Shown here piece by piece: positions 1 to 11,709 of a stretch of 34,787 bases of DNA. How positions within the stretch are numbered: position 1 is the stretch's first letter; every line of letters starts with the position of its first letter. Origin of the DNA: Antedon mediterranea. Taxonomy: Eukaryota; Echinodermata; Crinoidea; Comatulida; Antedonidae. The notes under the pieces were generated by a model. The model saw nothing but the letters and a program-made list of their open reading frames with translations, ran no database searches and had not been told where the DNA came from. Position numbers and translations under genes: made by a program. The stretch covers positions 624,501 to 659,287 of the forward strand of contig NC_092676.1 in assembly GCF_964355755.1 (NCBI RefSeq), given 5' to 3'.

Positions 1-444
1 AATAAAATGTTGTGTTTTAAAATATTCAATTCAATGCAAGTCTATTTTATACTGTAATCAGAAATCTCATAAAATACATTTTTTTACAATGTTGTATAAG
101 CTGCTGACCATAATTCTATGACAGACCATAGAGAAATATTGGGTAGAAGGTACATCACATCTTTGCATGCAAGATTACCTTTCACAAGTCACAACTACTT
201 GTAACACGGAAATTCAAATATTGTCATTACAGTTATCTTTTAATACAAACACATTATACAGTATGTAACTGGATCCCACAAATGTATATACAGTATTTAT
301 AGTTTTGTTGCATAGAAAGAAAGGGTCATATAAGCTATTTAGGTTGTTAACTGACCTATTAACATCAAGCAAGTATACGTTTTGAAATGGTTATATTATA
401 GATCAATGTAAAATGTTAGTATCATATTAATTTCAATGTCTTAC
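1..444. other. MMS22L intron or 3' region, no exon recognised
   Basis: Both strands are AT-rich and full of stops. The missing MMS22L C-terminal residues are not recognisable here, so this is most likely the start of an intron whose next exon lies beyond the left edge. Confidence 0.5.
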
Positions 445-3400
445 TTAGCTGTCTCATTTGCTAAACTAGTCCTGGTAAATAGTTCATGAACAAACTGGAG
501 TGCATTGGCTGCCTGGCTTGGTGCCTGCTGGCCTTTTAACGCAATAAATCTGGACCTTAAAACTTCAATTACAAACTGCCTCAGCTTTCTGTAGTTTAAA
601 AATAAAAAACTTAAATACATAATAAAGTTATATTATTATATATTTCGGAAACACAGCAAACTTTTTGCAATTTATTATTATATTTTTATAATTTATATCA
701 GCTAAATTTATAATTTAATTTGTAAAGATAATTACTGTCTGTAAACCAACCTCATGTGTGGAGTTGGATTGTGTCGTTGAGATGGATATAGAGTGACCTA
801 TGAAATAAAGTAAATATATCAAACGTATACAAGTGCATTCTATGATGAAGATTTCTATGATGAAAAAATTGTTTAAAGCTCTGCTGGCCAACACAACCAC
901 CATAATTGATATACTCACCAACAATGGGTGATTGGCAGTTACACTGTTACTATTTGGCATCAGAGATGATTTCTAAAATATAAAATATATCAAAATATTA
1001 ATATTCTTGTTCAATAGCTTTTTATATAAATAAGCAATGAAGTAAAAAGCACACTGTTGTCCAAAGGTTCTACAAGAAAACTATTAGGCCAAAAATTGCT
1101 TATTCAAAGAATAACAAATTAAAAACAATTACTTACAATTGCAAATCTGATAAAATATTGTTGTACGATTTCCTGCATCTTCTGTCGAATGAACCCGTCT
1201 TTGTGGAAGTCCAATGTTGACAAGCCTTCAAGAAACTTAAAAAAGTAATTTAATTTAAAATATCTTCATTTCAATTTTCTAACCTATTGTAGTAGGCCTA
1301 GCAAATTATTGAATATATAGCCATATATGTACAGTACATACAAGTGATAAGGATATCATCCCTATGAGCCCTTGCCTAAAAACCCACATTCTTCAACAAC
1401 CATGATTGAAAGTGGATTTCTTCATATCTATATTTCACCTGCTTCATTTTAGACCAACAGACAACTCACCAAGTTAAGTGTGTCTCTGATTGCACTTAGC
1501 ATGTTAGTTGGTAGTGTCTTGTTAGGGTTGAAGATAAGAGGTGGTAGCAGTAGTTCACTGATTAGACCTGGTAACTGTGATTGGTGAGGCTTGCTCTAAA
1601 AATAAAAATGAGCACAATTTATATTTTGTTTCATAAATTTGAGATGTAAGACACAAAGGAACAAGAGAATGAGAACATTTTAACAATTTCTTTTTCTTTT
1701 TATATTGTATATGTATGCTTCATATGGACAGTTTGTCGGAAATAAAGTTGAATTTAATTGAATGGTCTTGTCTTTTAATTACTCTACCATACCTGAACAT
1801 ACAACACAGGAGCACAATCTCTTACAATATAACCAATTGCTCTGTAAAGCCATTTCAGTTCCGCTTCAGCTGCGCTTGACTTCTTCAATGAAAACTGGAT
1901 CAGTTTAACAAGATCACCAAATAGTTGTAGCGTCTCCTTCCGAAACTGAATCTTTTCTTGCAAGTTCTGAAAATAAAACTTGATCTTTAAAAGTAAGAAA
2001 CTTAGAAAATGATTAAGCTACAGACTAAACGTAAAGGAATTGTGACATACTTAAGTTTGCATTCTTACTAACCTTTGCAGAAGCAAAACGTTGTCCAAGA
2101 CATCTTACAAACTGGCTGAATTCAGGCTCATTGGTATCTGGTAACTGTGCCTGCATTTTAAATACACATTTTAATTAAATAATCTTTACATTATAGTTTA
2201 TAGACTTCACAGTAGGCCTATTGAGGGAAGAGTGAAATACCAATCGACAGGTTGGTGGCAGCATATTCAGTAATGGGACCAAAGAGGTACTTTATTGTTT
2301 TGTGAATAAACTAAGAATAAACAAAACAATAAAGAACAATAGCAATTTAATTGGATTAGCACACTTTAACAGCTCATGAGTTTTCCACTCTTCCTGGCCT
2401 ACTGTGATGCAATCATTTATTTTAGCCTTTTAAATTAGCCATCCAACTAGTCTGCAACAAGAAAAGTTATTAAAAGAAGACAACTTACACGGTTTCCTAA
2501 TATGGTAGTCATTGCTGGAAGCTTGTAAATAAGTCTGGTAAACTCCTGTAGTTCATCTGCATTTTGATTGGTCAATATTGAACACCTGACCCAAGCATGA
2601 ATGAGGGTGGGTTGATAGGCTTCTCCGTAGTGTTTTTCTACTTTTTGCATGAGGGCAGTGTTTGGTAGAAGATGGCAAAGATAGCGCAATGAAATACTGA
2701 AAAGAAGAAACTAAATATACATAAAGTGATTGTATTAAATACATTGTCATTCTTGCACTGTATAATAATATTAAGAAATTGTTGTTTTTGGAGAAAAGGT
2801 AAAAGGTTTTAAATAAATAAAACAGATACAAACCTGAAATGTACGCTTGTGTCAGCTACACCAAAATAATTGAAAATATCCAACATTTTTTCTTGTGGTT
2901 CCGTCAAATTATCTTCCCTGTAAAACAAAACAAAAAATAATGAGTTTTTAAGCTCAGTCTACACTATCAAATATATGTGACAAAAAAATGTGATGTGCCC
3001 AAATATGGTAGTGATATGCTCAAATATGGTAGTGATGTGCTTAAATATGGTAGAGATAAGACATCATCATGTCACTTACATGTCTGAGGCCAGCATAGTG
3101 AAACTAGCAGCAACGTCAGCAAGTAAACAATTTGGTTTAGAATTTGATGAACTTGATTTCACAAAAGAGTAAAAGTTATTCCATAATCTTTGAATCAAAT
3201 CTGAAACAACAAAAGTTAGTAATGAATAAATAAATGGTAAAATCACAATAATTTATTCAATGGATGAAGCATCAAAATGTCCTCTCTGTTACTGTAGTAT
3301 ATACAATGTATGAACAGAAATATCTAGCCTTTATGTATTGTACCATGCCTTGATGTCAACAATATTACCAGTACCTTTAATTTTTGCCTTTGGTACATGC

Positions 3401-6400
3401 TTGCCTTCTGACCGATACATTCTCTTATACACGCTTCTGCAGGAAAAAACAATTACATTTTTTTATTTATTTAATTAATAAAACATATTATAAAATTAAT
3501 AAATTTAATAAAAAAATCAATTTAAAAAAAACTTCTTTCTTATACACTATAATTAGTATACAAAAAACTTCATTTATTTTGAAAGATAAAAACTTTAAAT
3601 GCTGACCTTTGACATGCCATGAGGTTTAATGTGAACTGAAGCATGACTCGTATTTCAGATTCATTACAAGCTGGTAAAAGATGTTTGAAACCTGATCCTG
3701 TAAAAAAAAAATGGAATTATATAGCAGAGGCAAGGGAAAAGAAACAAATACTTTTCTAGGTCTAGGTTGCTTCATGTAATGTGTGTAACAACATGCCAAT
3801 ACGTGACGTCACAGCAATTTATGGCAGCGATATCCTTAATCTCACGATTGTTCTGAAATCATAATGTACATCCCTAATACGTTGTTAAAATATGGTCCTC
3901 GGTCAAGTTGTCCTTTAGGAAGTGATGGCTAAAATCACCAGGAGGGAAAGGTAAAGTTTAAACAAGATACCAAGATATATTATACAGACCTATAAGTTTT
4001 TCTTCTGATAGGGACAGATTGTCACTACTGTTATCAAACACATCTTGAGTGGAATCAGTGTACAATGTTATAAGTGTCCATATCTGGTGCCGTTCACCAA
4101 TATCCATATCTGTCTGTGACAGTTCTCTGTTGAATAAAAAAATGTATATTTTAAATGAAAATTACAAAAAAAGGGAAAAATTGATAGTTCCCAAAATAGA
4201 TTTGACACCATGCAATTGCAAGTGCTATTTATCAAGTTTATTTTTTAACATTTTTTTACTGTTTTTAACCTTTTGCTGTTTCATATACATTGTTTTTTGT
4301 ATGTATTTGCGTTTAACTATTTTTGTCGTGTTTTTTTAACCTTTCAACTATAATTTATGTGACAATAAATTTGAACTTGATTTAGAATAGCGCCTTGAGC
4401 ACTCTTGAGTGGTATGTGCGCTATAAAAATCCTGTTATTATTATTATTAATAGAATTTCTTTCATTGTTTAGTCCTAGTCCACCATTAATAGTTGATTTC
4501 AATTAGTATTTTACCTGCAAATTGTATCAAAACCTGATGAAAGTTTGTCGGCAACAAACGACATATCCACCTGCCTTTCTTGAAGCACAAGACACAATGT
4601 AAACAAACCTACAACAGAGGAAAGTACACATTAGTTTTTTTAAACTTTGCATCACTGATAACCAAAGCAAAATCAGAGAAACATTGACATGGTTCAGAAT
4701 CAAGCTCTGGTTTATTGATATAAGACAATTTCAAGGATGAAAGGATATATAGTTTGACAAAAAAAAGTGTGATGTGCCCAAATATGGTAGTGATATGCTT
4801 AAATATGGTAGTGCTATGACATCATCATGTCCATATATGGACAGAGCTTTACCTTTGTATATGATCTGTTGCTTACTACGAGATAATGATGAATCCATTA
4901 ACAGCATATCAAGTAAATCTACCATCTTATGACTCTGAAAAATATAAAACAAGTTTGTTTCATTTTTGATGCAAATTTCATTTTTCATATATCACACACA
5001 TAAATTGAATAAAAATTAGAAGAATGATCAAACCATACCAACAAACAAGTGCCTTATGATAGGCGTTTTTATTCTAGTGAACATTGTAAGTTATTATAAA
5101 ACAATTTAGTATTAATTTAAGTTGTACTTACCACATCTGTAAGATCTACTTTCTGTGCAAGAATAAGAAAAAGACTTATGAATTGACTTAATCCATTGCT
5201 ATTCAGTTCTTGCATGCTACGACTGTGAAACTTGGAGTACAACCTAAAAAAAAAATTATTTTGGTTGGTTATGATGGTTACAAAACATATTTACGTACTT
5301 TTCCATTGAAATAACAAGATTTTTTTTTTTCGTTAATGCCTCAAATTTAAAATAAATTTCCAATTTTACTTGCCTTCCTTTAATTTGCCGCCATCCTTGT
5401 AATTTGTCTGATCCCTCCAATTTCCCAAATTGAGCAGCAATGATTCGCAAAAAAAGATGAAAACTGTTTTCAGAGTCTTGGCTAAAAAGAGAAAGATAAA
5501 CTTAGTACCTGACGACCTGACCTTAATATTTTATTAACATACACTAAATTAAGTGTGAAGTAACTTGAATTTGAATAGTGCAAAAGTAATAGAAAAATTA
5601 AAGAATAAAACCAGACATTTAGTCTGATAAAATTTAAGAGCATTGACTGTGCACAATAAGTATACCACAGAAACTGGATTTTCTTTCATATAAATCTAAT
5701 AAATAAACTACAAATAAATACTTACCTTGCTGTGTGGTCAGTTGCTCTTTGTTTACATTGGTCAAACCATCCTATTGCTGATTTACTAGAATAAAAATGT
5801 ACAAAAAAGTTATTTAATTTGGTTCAATAAAATAATATGTTTATCTAAGTACGTACAGTAAGTAGGTACAATATGTTCTCACAGAAATGTCATCCATGCA
5901 TTGAATCATATGACACAATTGAAATATTTCAAAATGATATTAAGTGTAGCTTACCTTAGAGATGCTAATCCATCTAGGTAACGCTCTGTCTTTAATAAAG
6001 ATTGATTCTGAAAGAATATCAATGAATTGACATCAGAATTCCTTACAGATTTTGTTTGTCTGTTAGGTTTGACTGTTTGTGTTTGGTGCCCAAACATGAC
6101 AGAGAGAGAGACAAATAAACACAATTTTATCTTACCATTCTCTTGTGGCTGTATTGCCATAGAGCTGCTAATATCTTTGTGTTTGGTTCCCAAACATGAC
6201 AGAGAGAGAGACAAATAAACACAATTTTATCTTACCATTCTCTTGTGGCTGAATTGCCATAGAGCTGCTAATATCTTAGTGTCTGGTTGCCAAACATGAC
6301 AGAGAGAGAGACAAATAAACACAATTTTATCTTACCATTCTCTTGTGGCTGTATTGCCATAGAGTTGCTAATATCTTTGTGTTTGGTTCCCAAACATGAC

Positions 6401-9400
6401 AGAGAGAGAGACAAATAAACACAATTTTATCTTACCATTCTCTTGTGGCTGTATTGCCATAGAGTTGCTAACATCTTTGTGTTTGGTTCCCAAACAAGAC
6501 AGAGAGGGAGGCAAATAAACACAATTTTATCTTGCCATTCTATTGTGGCTGTATTGCCAAAGAGTTGCTAATATCTTTGTGTTTGGTTCCCAAACATGAC
6601 ACAGAGAGAGAGAGACAAATAAACACAATTTTATCTTACCATTCTCTTGTGGCTGTAGTATTGCCATAGAGTTGCTAATATCTTTGTGTTTGGTTCCCAA
6701 ACATGACAGAGAGAGAGACAAATAAACACAATTTTACCTTACCATTCTCTTGTATCTGTATTGCCATAGAGTTGCTAATATCTTTGTGTTTGGTTCCCAA
6801 ACATGACAGAGAGAGAGACAAATAAACACAATTTTATCTTACCATTCTCTTGTGGCTGTATTGCCATAGAGTTGCTAATATTTTTGTGTTTTTTTTTTTG
6901 TTTTTGTTTTTTTATTTATTTCGGTATATAAAACATTACAAAAAGCAGAACAAGTCTGAAATTATTGTAGCACATTATATAAAAAATTTACATTACAGAT
7001 AAAAAATACAAAACAATTTACAATATGCATAAGAAAAATAAATATACTGTACAGTTTGGTTCCCAAACATGACAGAGAGAGAGACAAATAAACACAATTT
7101 TATCTTACCATTGTCTTGTGGCTGTATTGCCATAGAGTTGCTAATATCTTTGTGTTTGGTTCCCAAACATGACAGAGAGAGAGAGAGAGAGACAAATAAA
7201 CACAATTTTATCTTACCATTCTCTTGTGGCTGTATTGCCATAAACTTGCTAATATCTTAGTGTCTGGTTGCCAAACATGACAGAGAGAGAGACAGCATTG
7301 CAACTGTACACGAATACTTTCCTCATCAAAACTCAGCTCCTAAAAAAGAAATGTCATGTTTGTGTAGATTTGTTAACTAAACTGTGCATTTAATATAAGA
7401 AAACATCATATGCCAGTATGGTGGTGAGAAAACATCATATGCCACTATGGTGAGAAAACATCATATGCCAGTATGGTGAGAAAACATCATATGCCAGTAT
7501 GGTGAGAAAACATCATATGCCACTATGGTGAGAAAACATCATATGCCAGTATGGTGAGAAAACATCATATGCCAGTATGGTGGTGAGAAAACATCATATG
7601 CCACTATGGTGAGAAAACATCATATGCCAGTATGGTGAGAAAACATCATATGCCAGTATGGTGAGAAAACATCATATGCCAGTATGGTGGTGAGAAAACA
7701 TCATATGCCACTATGGTGAGAAAACGATGAACTTTACTTACCTGAGAAAACATCAACTTAAGAAGTTCACCTACCACTGTCCAGTTACTTTTTATATCAC
7801 TCTATATGTGATTTAAAAAAAACAAAGTGATTGGAAAACAGTCTATAATATGTCTTATTTATTAAAATGAATTTAATCATTATGTTACATTAGACCCACA
7901 GAACACTAGAATCTTATTCACTAAAGTGGTAAGTAAAAATAAAGATTACTTACTTTATCTTTTATCAGTCCACCATTTTGATTGTAAAGTGGTGCAATAT
8001 GCATTATAAGCCACCAATACAACTCTACATTGCCTGAAAGAAGTTAAAATAATGACAACATGATTACACGTTTGCAGGGTTGGACGAATTGCACATTTCA
8101 ATACTTTACACAGGTGTACATTTTTGTAGAAAGGAACAAATTATAGTACTAGTAAATGTTGACCTTTATTTTAAAAAGGTAAGATAATGATAAAAACCTT
8201 TCTCATCCAACGATACTTTTTTCTTGAATGCTTTATGAAGCATGACCCAAAAAGCCTGAAAAAACATGACACATTTTTATGATAAATGCACTAGTTTAAG
8301 TTTAGTTGTTTAGTTCAGTTTAACATTACAGTAAGTGCTTGATAATTTTGTTGTATTCACACTGTTCAATATCATAAATACTCACATCTGTCTCAAACTT
8401 GTCATATCGTTGATCAAGAAACTGAATAAGTAGTATGACGAATTCTTGCAAACACGAACATGAGAAAGGTGATGAATTCTTGTAGCTCCTTCTTGATATC
8501 TAAATAGATTGAAAAACTTTAGGATAACAGTTCTTTACATTTTACACTTTTTAAATTAAAGAAGAATAACTCTTTAAAGGTATTTTTTATTTCAAGGTAT
8601 ACATACTGATTTAAAGCGCCCTCTTGCAACATCTATGAGGTCATCAATTAATATATTGACCTCCGTTGTTAGTAGATTGTTGACATCATTCTCTGTGGCA
8701 AACCCTAAAAAACGAAAAACCACTAAGTTAGTTAGTTAGTATTGTAAAATAATGTAAATGGCTCTAAACTGCACATAGGATTGAAATGACACTTTCCACA
8801 TATGTATACAGAGATCCACATATCTCAGAGAAGAATACGATCTTTCCCTAAGGATTTATAAACATGAAAATAAGACAATCATTTCAAGATGATGTTACCT
8901 TTTGTTTTGTTGTAGAGCAAGTGTAACACTTCTATTAGACCCCATCTGACATTTAAAATAAGATGTAAAAACAAGTGGCCAATGCTTTGCTGGAAGAACA
9001 AAATATAAAATCAATCTAGATAATGAGCATTATTCTTGAATCATAATTTACAGTAATACAATTTTTTAATTGAGAATTTTAATTCACAGATCTGTATTAA
9101 TTTATTCAGCACACATAAAGCTCTGTGCTATCAAACTAGTTTGACAAAAAAGTGTAATGTGCCCAAATATGGTAGTGATATGACATCATCATGTCCTTAT
9201 ATGGGCACATCACATTTTTGTTGTCGCATAAAGTTTGATAGTGTAGAACAAGGCTTGAAATACATGGCTTGTAAATGTCAGTTTTCAATTTAAAATTTAT
9301 ATAGAAACACAGCATGGATACAGGCCTCACATGTGATAAACATGTTACACTGTTTTGCAGAATTTGTCAATGTTACGGGACAAATTGTAAATACAGTACA

Positions 9401-11709
9401 TTACCAGGAATTGGCTGAGATTAGTGGTTGTGTTTGACAGTGACCATACCTTCTTCAAACTTGATGAGATATACTGTGAGAATATACTAGAAGGTAAGTC
9501 TGTCATTTTACCAAGGTACATTGATAAGCCTTGTATCTCAAACAATAAGGCAGTTGATAAACCACTCAGACGTTGATTGTGTCGGCATTGTGAATTCTCA
9601 TCATATTTGTAATGCCTGTAAACAACAATTGTATTCATTGATTCTATTGAATTGACAGACATTTCACTTTACACTCATAAAATAATAAGTTTTTTCCCCT
9701 TGGTGCCAGCAATCTATCCATGTTTTTTTGCAACCATTGTAAATATCCTAATATTTTTCTGTATCAAGATTAATGAAGATCTTCATTTATGTACAGTACT
9801 TTCCATTGGCAATGTATTGCACTAGTGCTGTGGGTCTATTGTTTGTGAAACATCTGTACACATTAACATCCATTGAAAATAGAAAACCCAAATTTATTTT
9901 CTTGTCCAAACTTACCTATGGATGTATATACAATACAGACTTACCTATGGATGTATATACAATACAGACTTACCTATGGATATATATACAATACAGACTT
10001 ACCTATGGATATATATACAATACAGACTTACCTATGGATATATATACAATACAGACTTACCTATGGATATATATACAATACAGACTTACCTATGGATATA
10101 TATACAATACAGACTTACCTATGGATATATATACAATACAGACTTACCTATGGATATATATACAATACAGACTTACCTATGGATATATATACAATACAGA
10201 CTTACCTATGGATATATAGACAATACAGACTTACCTATGGATATATAGACAATACAGACTTACCTATGGATATATATTTTCAAATATTGTAAAAATACAA
10301 TGCATGTATGTCGAAGTCTTGAAGAATCACTCGTGTCAGATTCTAATGATAAAACAAATAAAACATCTTCATTTAATTTTAATTGCGTAAAAAAAACCTT
10401 ACTATTACCATTAAACTGTAAACATGTCACATCAATTTGATTGATATAAAATGTCTAATTCACAGTTTCTTTAACATAGACTCATTGTGTATTTCATAAT
10501 TTTATAGTAATTTGGGATTTAAATGATGTTGAAATATATTTTTATAACAAATATTGTTGAAAAAATATAATAAAACCTTTTAAAGCTCTGTGAGATATCT
10601 TTTCTAAATACAACTTCAGTTTCCCCAATGTTTGCCTAAATAAAAATATAAAACATTAATTGAATTACTTCAATTGATAAACCTAGTTTTTGTGAGCAAA
10701 TTGTTTAGCAAAGTATGAAAAATTGACAAGTCAAAACAATTACTTCAATTGATAAACCTAGTTTTTGTGAGCAAATTGTTTAGCAAATTGACAAGTCAAA
10801 ACAAATGAAATGAAACTAAACAAGATTTAAAATTGGTTTATCAACCAGACAAGAAAAAAAGACAAATACTTACTTTGCCAGAGAGAAAATAAGAGATTTA
10901 GAATCCAACAAGCATGTGGAAGCGACAAAATGGCTGCCAAACAGCTTCACTTTTGTGTCCTGAAACTGGTTTGGATATGGGTCCTGGCAACTCAGAATCC
11001 TACAGTATAAATCATTAAAAAATTTATTAATGATAAAAAAACCAAAGAATAAAGATTTACTGATTGTAATCACATAGATCATTAAAAAAAAAATCACTCA
11101 ATCGATAGTTTAGGAATTGCAGACCAACTGAATAGAGCTAATGTCACCTACAAACTCCTCCAACTATATTATACTCTTTCACTCATTTTTTTACTTAATT
11201 ATTTGAAATTTGTTTACCTGGTAAGTACTTGGTGTTGCCTTGTTGCGCAAGTTGCTTTATTTTCAATGTTGTAAGATGTATGTCCATCAGTGCAGTCAAT
11301 AAATAAATATGAAGGTTCAGTTTCTGTAAATAAAGAACTATCATTATTACCAGTACACAGTACTCTATCTATGTTAGTCTTGTGAACATTCTAGTCAACA
11401 AATTTTTAGTTGTGCACAATGGATTAACATGTGGGAAAGTTGAGACGCACTTCCTCACTCTATTCGGTGGATTCTAGGCTTGACGATTACATGTCAATAC
11501 GTAGTTCATAGGTCGTTGATGATGACAGTGAATGAACTTGCTTGCTATCTTTGGTAAAATATTTGGATAATGAAAGAACATTTACCTATTGTTGCCTCAT
11601 CTTGCTGCAGTAATAATGAATCATCAATTGGGTCATCATACCAATTATCCATGCAGTGTGGGGACACTGGTGGGGTCATTGACCCCTCAATGATGCCGAC
11701 AGACTCCAT
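445..11709 (-). CDS. MMS22L: MMS22L, replication-fork repair protein (32 exons, C-terminus off-window)
   Basis: Exons in gene order: 11709-11586, 11323-11218, 10999-10874, 10635-10577, 10342-10264, 9615-9450, 8989-8899, 8704-8607, 8499-8386, 8255-8198, 8033-7954, 7801-7742, 7339-7217, 6007-5955, 5785-5725 (my count here may be off by one), 5481-5374, 5243-5132, 4934-4853, 4608-4515, 4126-3990, 3697-3607, 3436-3375, 3200-3080, 2917-2834, 2696-2489, 2150-2073, 1966-1793, 1595-1470, 1235-1137, 972-919, 797-751, 588-445. Phases agree throughout, giving about 1,072 residues; the human protein has about 1,240. Recognised segments include RLRHTCIVFLQYLKIYIHR, ELYWWLIMHIAPLYN, SNWTVVGELLK, QLQCCLSLCHVWQPDTKIL, GRLYSKFHSRSMQEL and IWTLITLYTDSTQDVF, collinear with vertebrate MMS22L. 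Known role: MMS22L-TONSL binds post-replicative chromatin and helps load RAD51 at stalled forks. The start ATG lies directly after an acceptor AG, so the 5' UTR is on an upstream exon. The last exon ends at a GTAAG donor; reading through it gives an immediate TAA. Confidence 0.93.
1706..1765 (+). mobile_element. LINE-like 3' tail
   Basis: Sequence ending in GGAAATAAAGTTGAATTTAA followed by a short TTGAA-type run. This form is typical of 3' termini of non-LTR retrotransposons in marine invertebrates. It lies in an MMS22L intron in opposite orientation, with no coding part visible. Confidence 0.35.
2955..3079. mobile_element. MITE family C copy abutting an MMS22L donor
   Basis: Begins with AGTCTACACTATCAAA and carries GTGATGTGCCCAAATATGGT, a short internal run of AATATGGTAGTGAT units, then ACATCATCATGTCAC. 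The right end is cut at the donor of the exon at 3200-3080. The same sequence recurs near 4752 and 9139. The terminal motif resembles hAT-type MITEs; no transposase is present. Confidence 0.7.
4330..4452 (+). mobile_element. Retroelement tail and SINE-type 3' end
   Basis: A LINE-like tail (GACAATAAATTTGAACTTGA) is followed by GCGCCTTGAGCACTCTTGAG, TGTGCGCTATAAAAATCC and a run of ATT. The GCGCTATAAAAATC + (ATT)n block recurs at 19205-19270, so it is a dispersed element. This 3' end is widespread in marine animal retroposons (recalled, not searched). Confidence 0.6.
4752..4848. mobile_element. MITE family C copy near an MMS22L donor
   Basis: Contains TTTGACAAAAAAAAGTGTGA, the CCCAAATATGGTAGTGATAT core, ACATCATCATGTCC and a palindromic CCATATATGG. 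It ends about four bases from the GTAAAG donor of the exon at 4934-4853. Terminal parts are missing compared with the other copies. Confidence 0.65.
5372..5373 (-). other. MMS22L: GC-AG intron donor in MMS22L
   Basis: The exon at 5481-5374 is followed by GCAAGT, not GT. Using this GC donor joins phase 2 to the next exon (5243-5132) and gives IKGRLYSKFH, matching the family sequence VKGRIYSKFH. The nearby GT (GTAAAA, five bases downstream) puts the next exon out of frame. Confidence 0.85.
6081..7285 (-). repeat. MMS22L: ~100-bp tandem array of an exon 3' end plus its 5' splice site
   Basis: About ten copies lie downstream of the real exon 13 (7339-7217). Each has ~76 bases of exon 3' end, the donor ATG|GTAAGA and ~24 bases of intron, then joins back into the exon at a (TC)n run. 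CAAACATGAC (plus strand) starts at 6091, 6191, 6291, 6391, 6591, 6698, 6798, 7064, 7164 and 7272, with a variant at 6491, giving periods of 100, 107 or 108 apart from the interrupted interval. One copy (near 6533) has a GC instead of GT donor. Read-through of any donor gives MVR then a stop, so only the first donor yields full-length protein. The next real exon is at 6007-5955. Confidence 0.92.
6892..7053 (-). mobile_element. Short retroposon-like insertion inside the ~100-bp array
   Basis: About 162 bases of unrelated AT-rich sequence interrupt one unit. On the minus strand it ends with an AATAAA-type signal and an A-rich tail (AAAAAAACAAAAACAAAA). The unit resumes at GTTTGGTTCC, and GTTT occurs at both borders as a possible short target duplication. 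It has no ORF and its source is unknown. It must postdate at least part of the array. Confidence 0.6.
7398..7733 (-). repeat. MMS22L: 26/29-bp minisatellite just inside an MMS22L donor
   Basis: Twelve copies of GAGAAAACATCATATGCCA(G/C)TATGGT, 26 bases each, with three copies extended to 29 by an extra GGT. G and C variants alternate in a partly regular order, suggesting higher-order duplication. The array ends 8 bases from the donor of exon 7801-7742. The last 12 bases of that exon before AG (minus TGATGTTTTCTC) occur in every unit, so the array probably arose from the exon end. Confidence 0.9.
9139..9247. mobile_element. MITE family C copy, mid-intron
   Basis: Carries GTGTAATGTGCCC near its left end and GGGCACATCACATTTTTG near the right, so it folds on itself. 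It ends in TTTGATAGTGTAGA, the inverted form of the left terminus at 2955. This copy defines the right terminal repeat of the family. Confidence 0.7.
9911..10275 (-). repeat. MMS22L: 29-bp minisatellite with 13 copies of a 5' splice site
   Basis: CTTACCTATGG (plus strand) recurs exactly every 29 bases from 9911 to 10259. On the gene strand each unit reads TATATATATCCATAG|GTAAGT then CTGTATTGT: exon 3' end, consensus donor, intron start. The rightmost donor belongs to the real exon 10342-10264. Units are almost identical, which implies recent expansion or homogenisation. Read-through into any later copy gives AGG TAA, a stop. Long ORFs over this array on the plus strand are artefacts of the period. 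Confidence 0.95.
10663..10805. repeat. ~74-bp direct tandem duplication in an MMS22L intron
   Basis: ATTACTTCAATTGATAAACC and the sequence after it occur at 10665 and again at 10739. The second copy lacks ~9 bases (GTATGAAAA) present in the first. It lies between exons 10999-10874 and 10635-10577 and does not touch a splice site. Confidence 0.85.

Noticed and set aside
445-453. TAA directly after exon 588-445 as the true MMS22L stop
   Set aside because: The TAA overlaps a good GTAAG donor, and about 170 conserved C-terminal residues would be missing. A short isoform remains possible.
4049-4339. 96-residue plus-strand ORF rich in Phe/Leu
   Set aside because: It overlaps a real minus-strand MMS22L exon and a retroelement tail; the hydrophobicity reflects poly-T.
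5951-7260. ORFs of 62-87 residues repeating LSLSCLGTKHKDIS or similar
   Set aside because: Out-of-frame readings of the ~100-bp array. The genuine frame reads LSLCHVWQPDTKIL in exon 13.
7398-7733. CRISPR-like array
   Set aside because: The 26/29-bp units are directly contiguous without variable spacers and lie in an animal intron.
9773-10292. Long plus-strand ORFs with a TYLWIYIQYRL repeat
   Set aside because: All three frames stay open because a 29-bp unit without stops is repeated. It is antisense to MMS22L and composed of splice-site repeats, not a repeat protein.
10577-10635. Alternative frame reading ANIGETEVVFRKDISQSFKR for MMS22L exon 4
   Set aside because: Phase carried from the previous exon (AA) requires KQTLGKLKLYLEKISHRALK, which also fits the family better and joins exon 5 without a stop.
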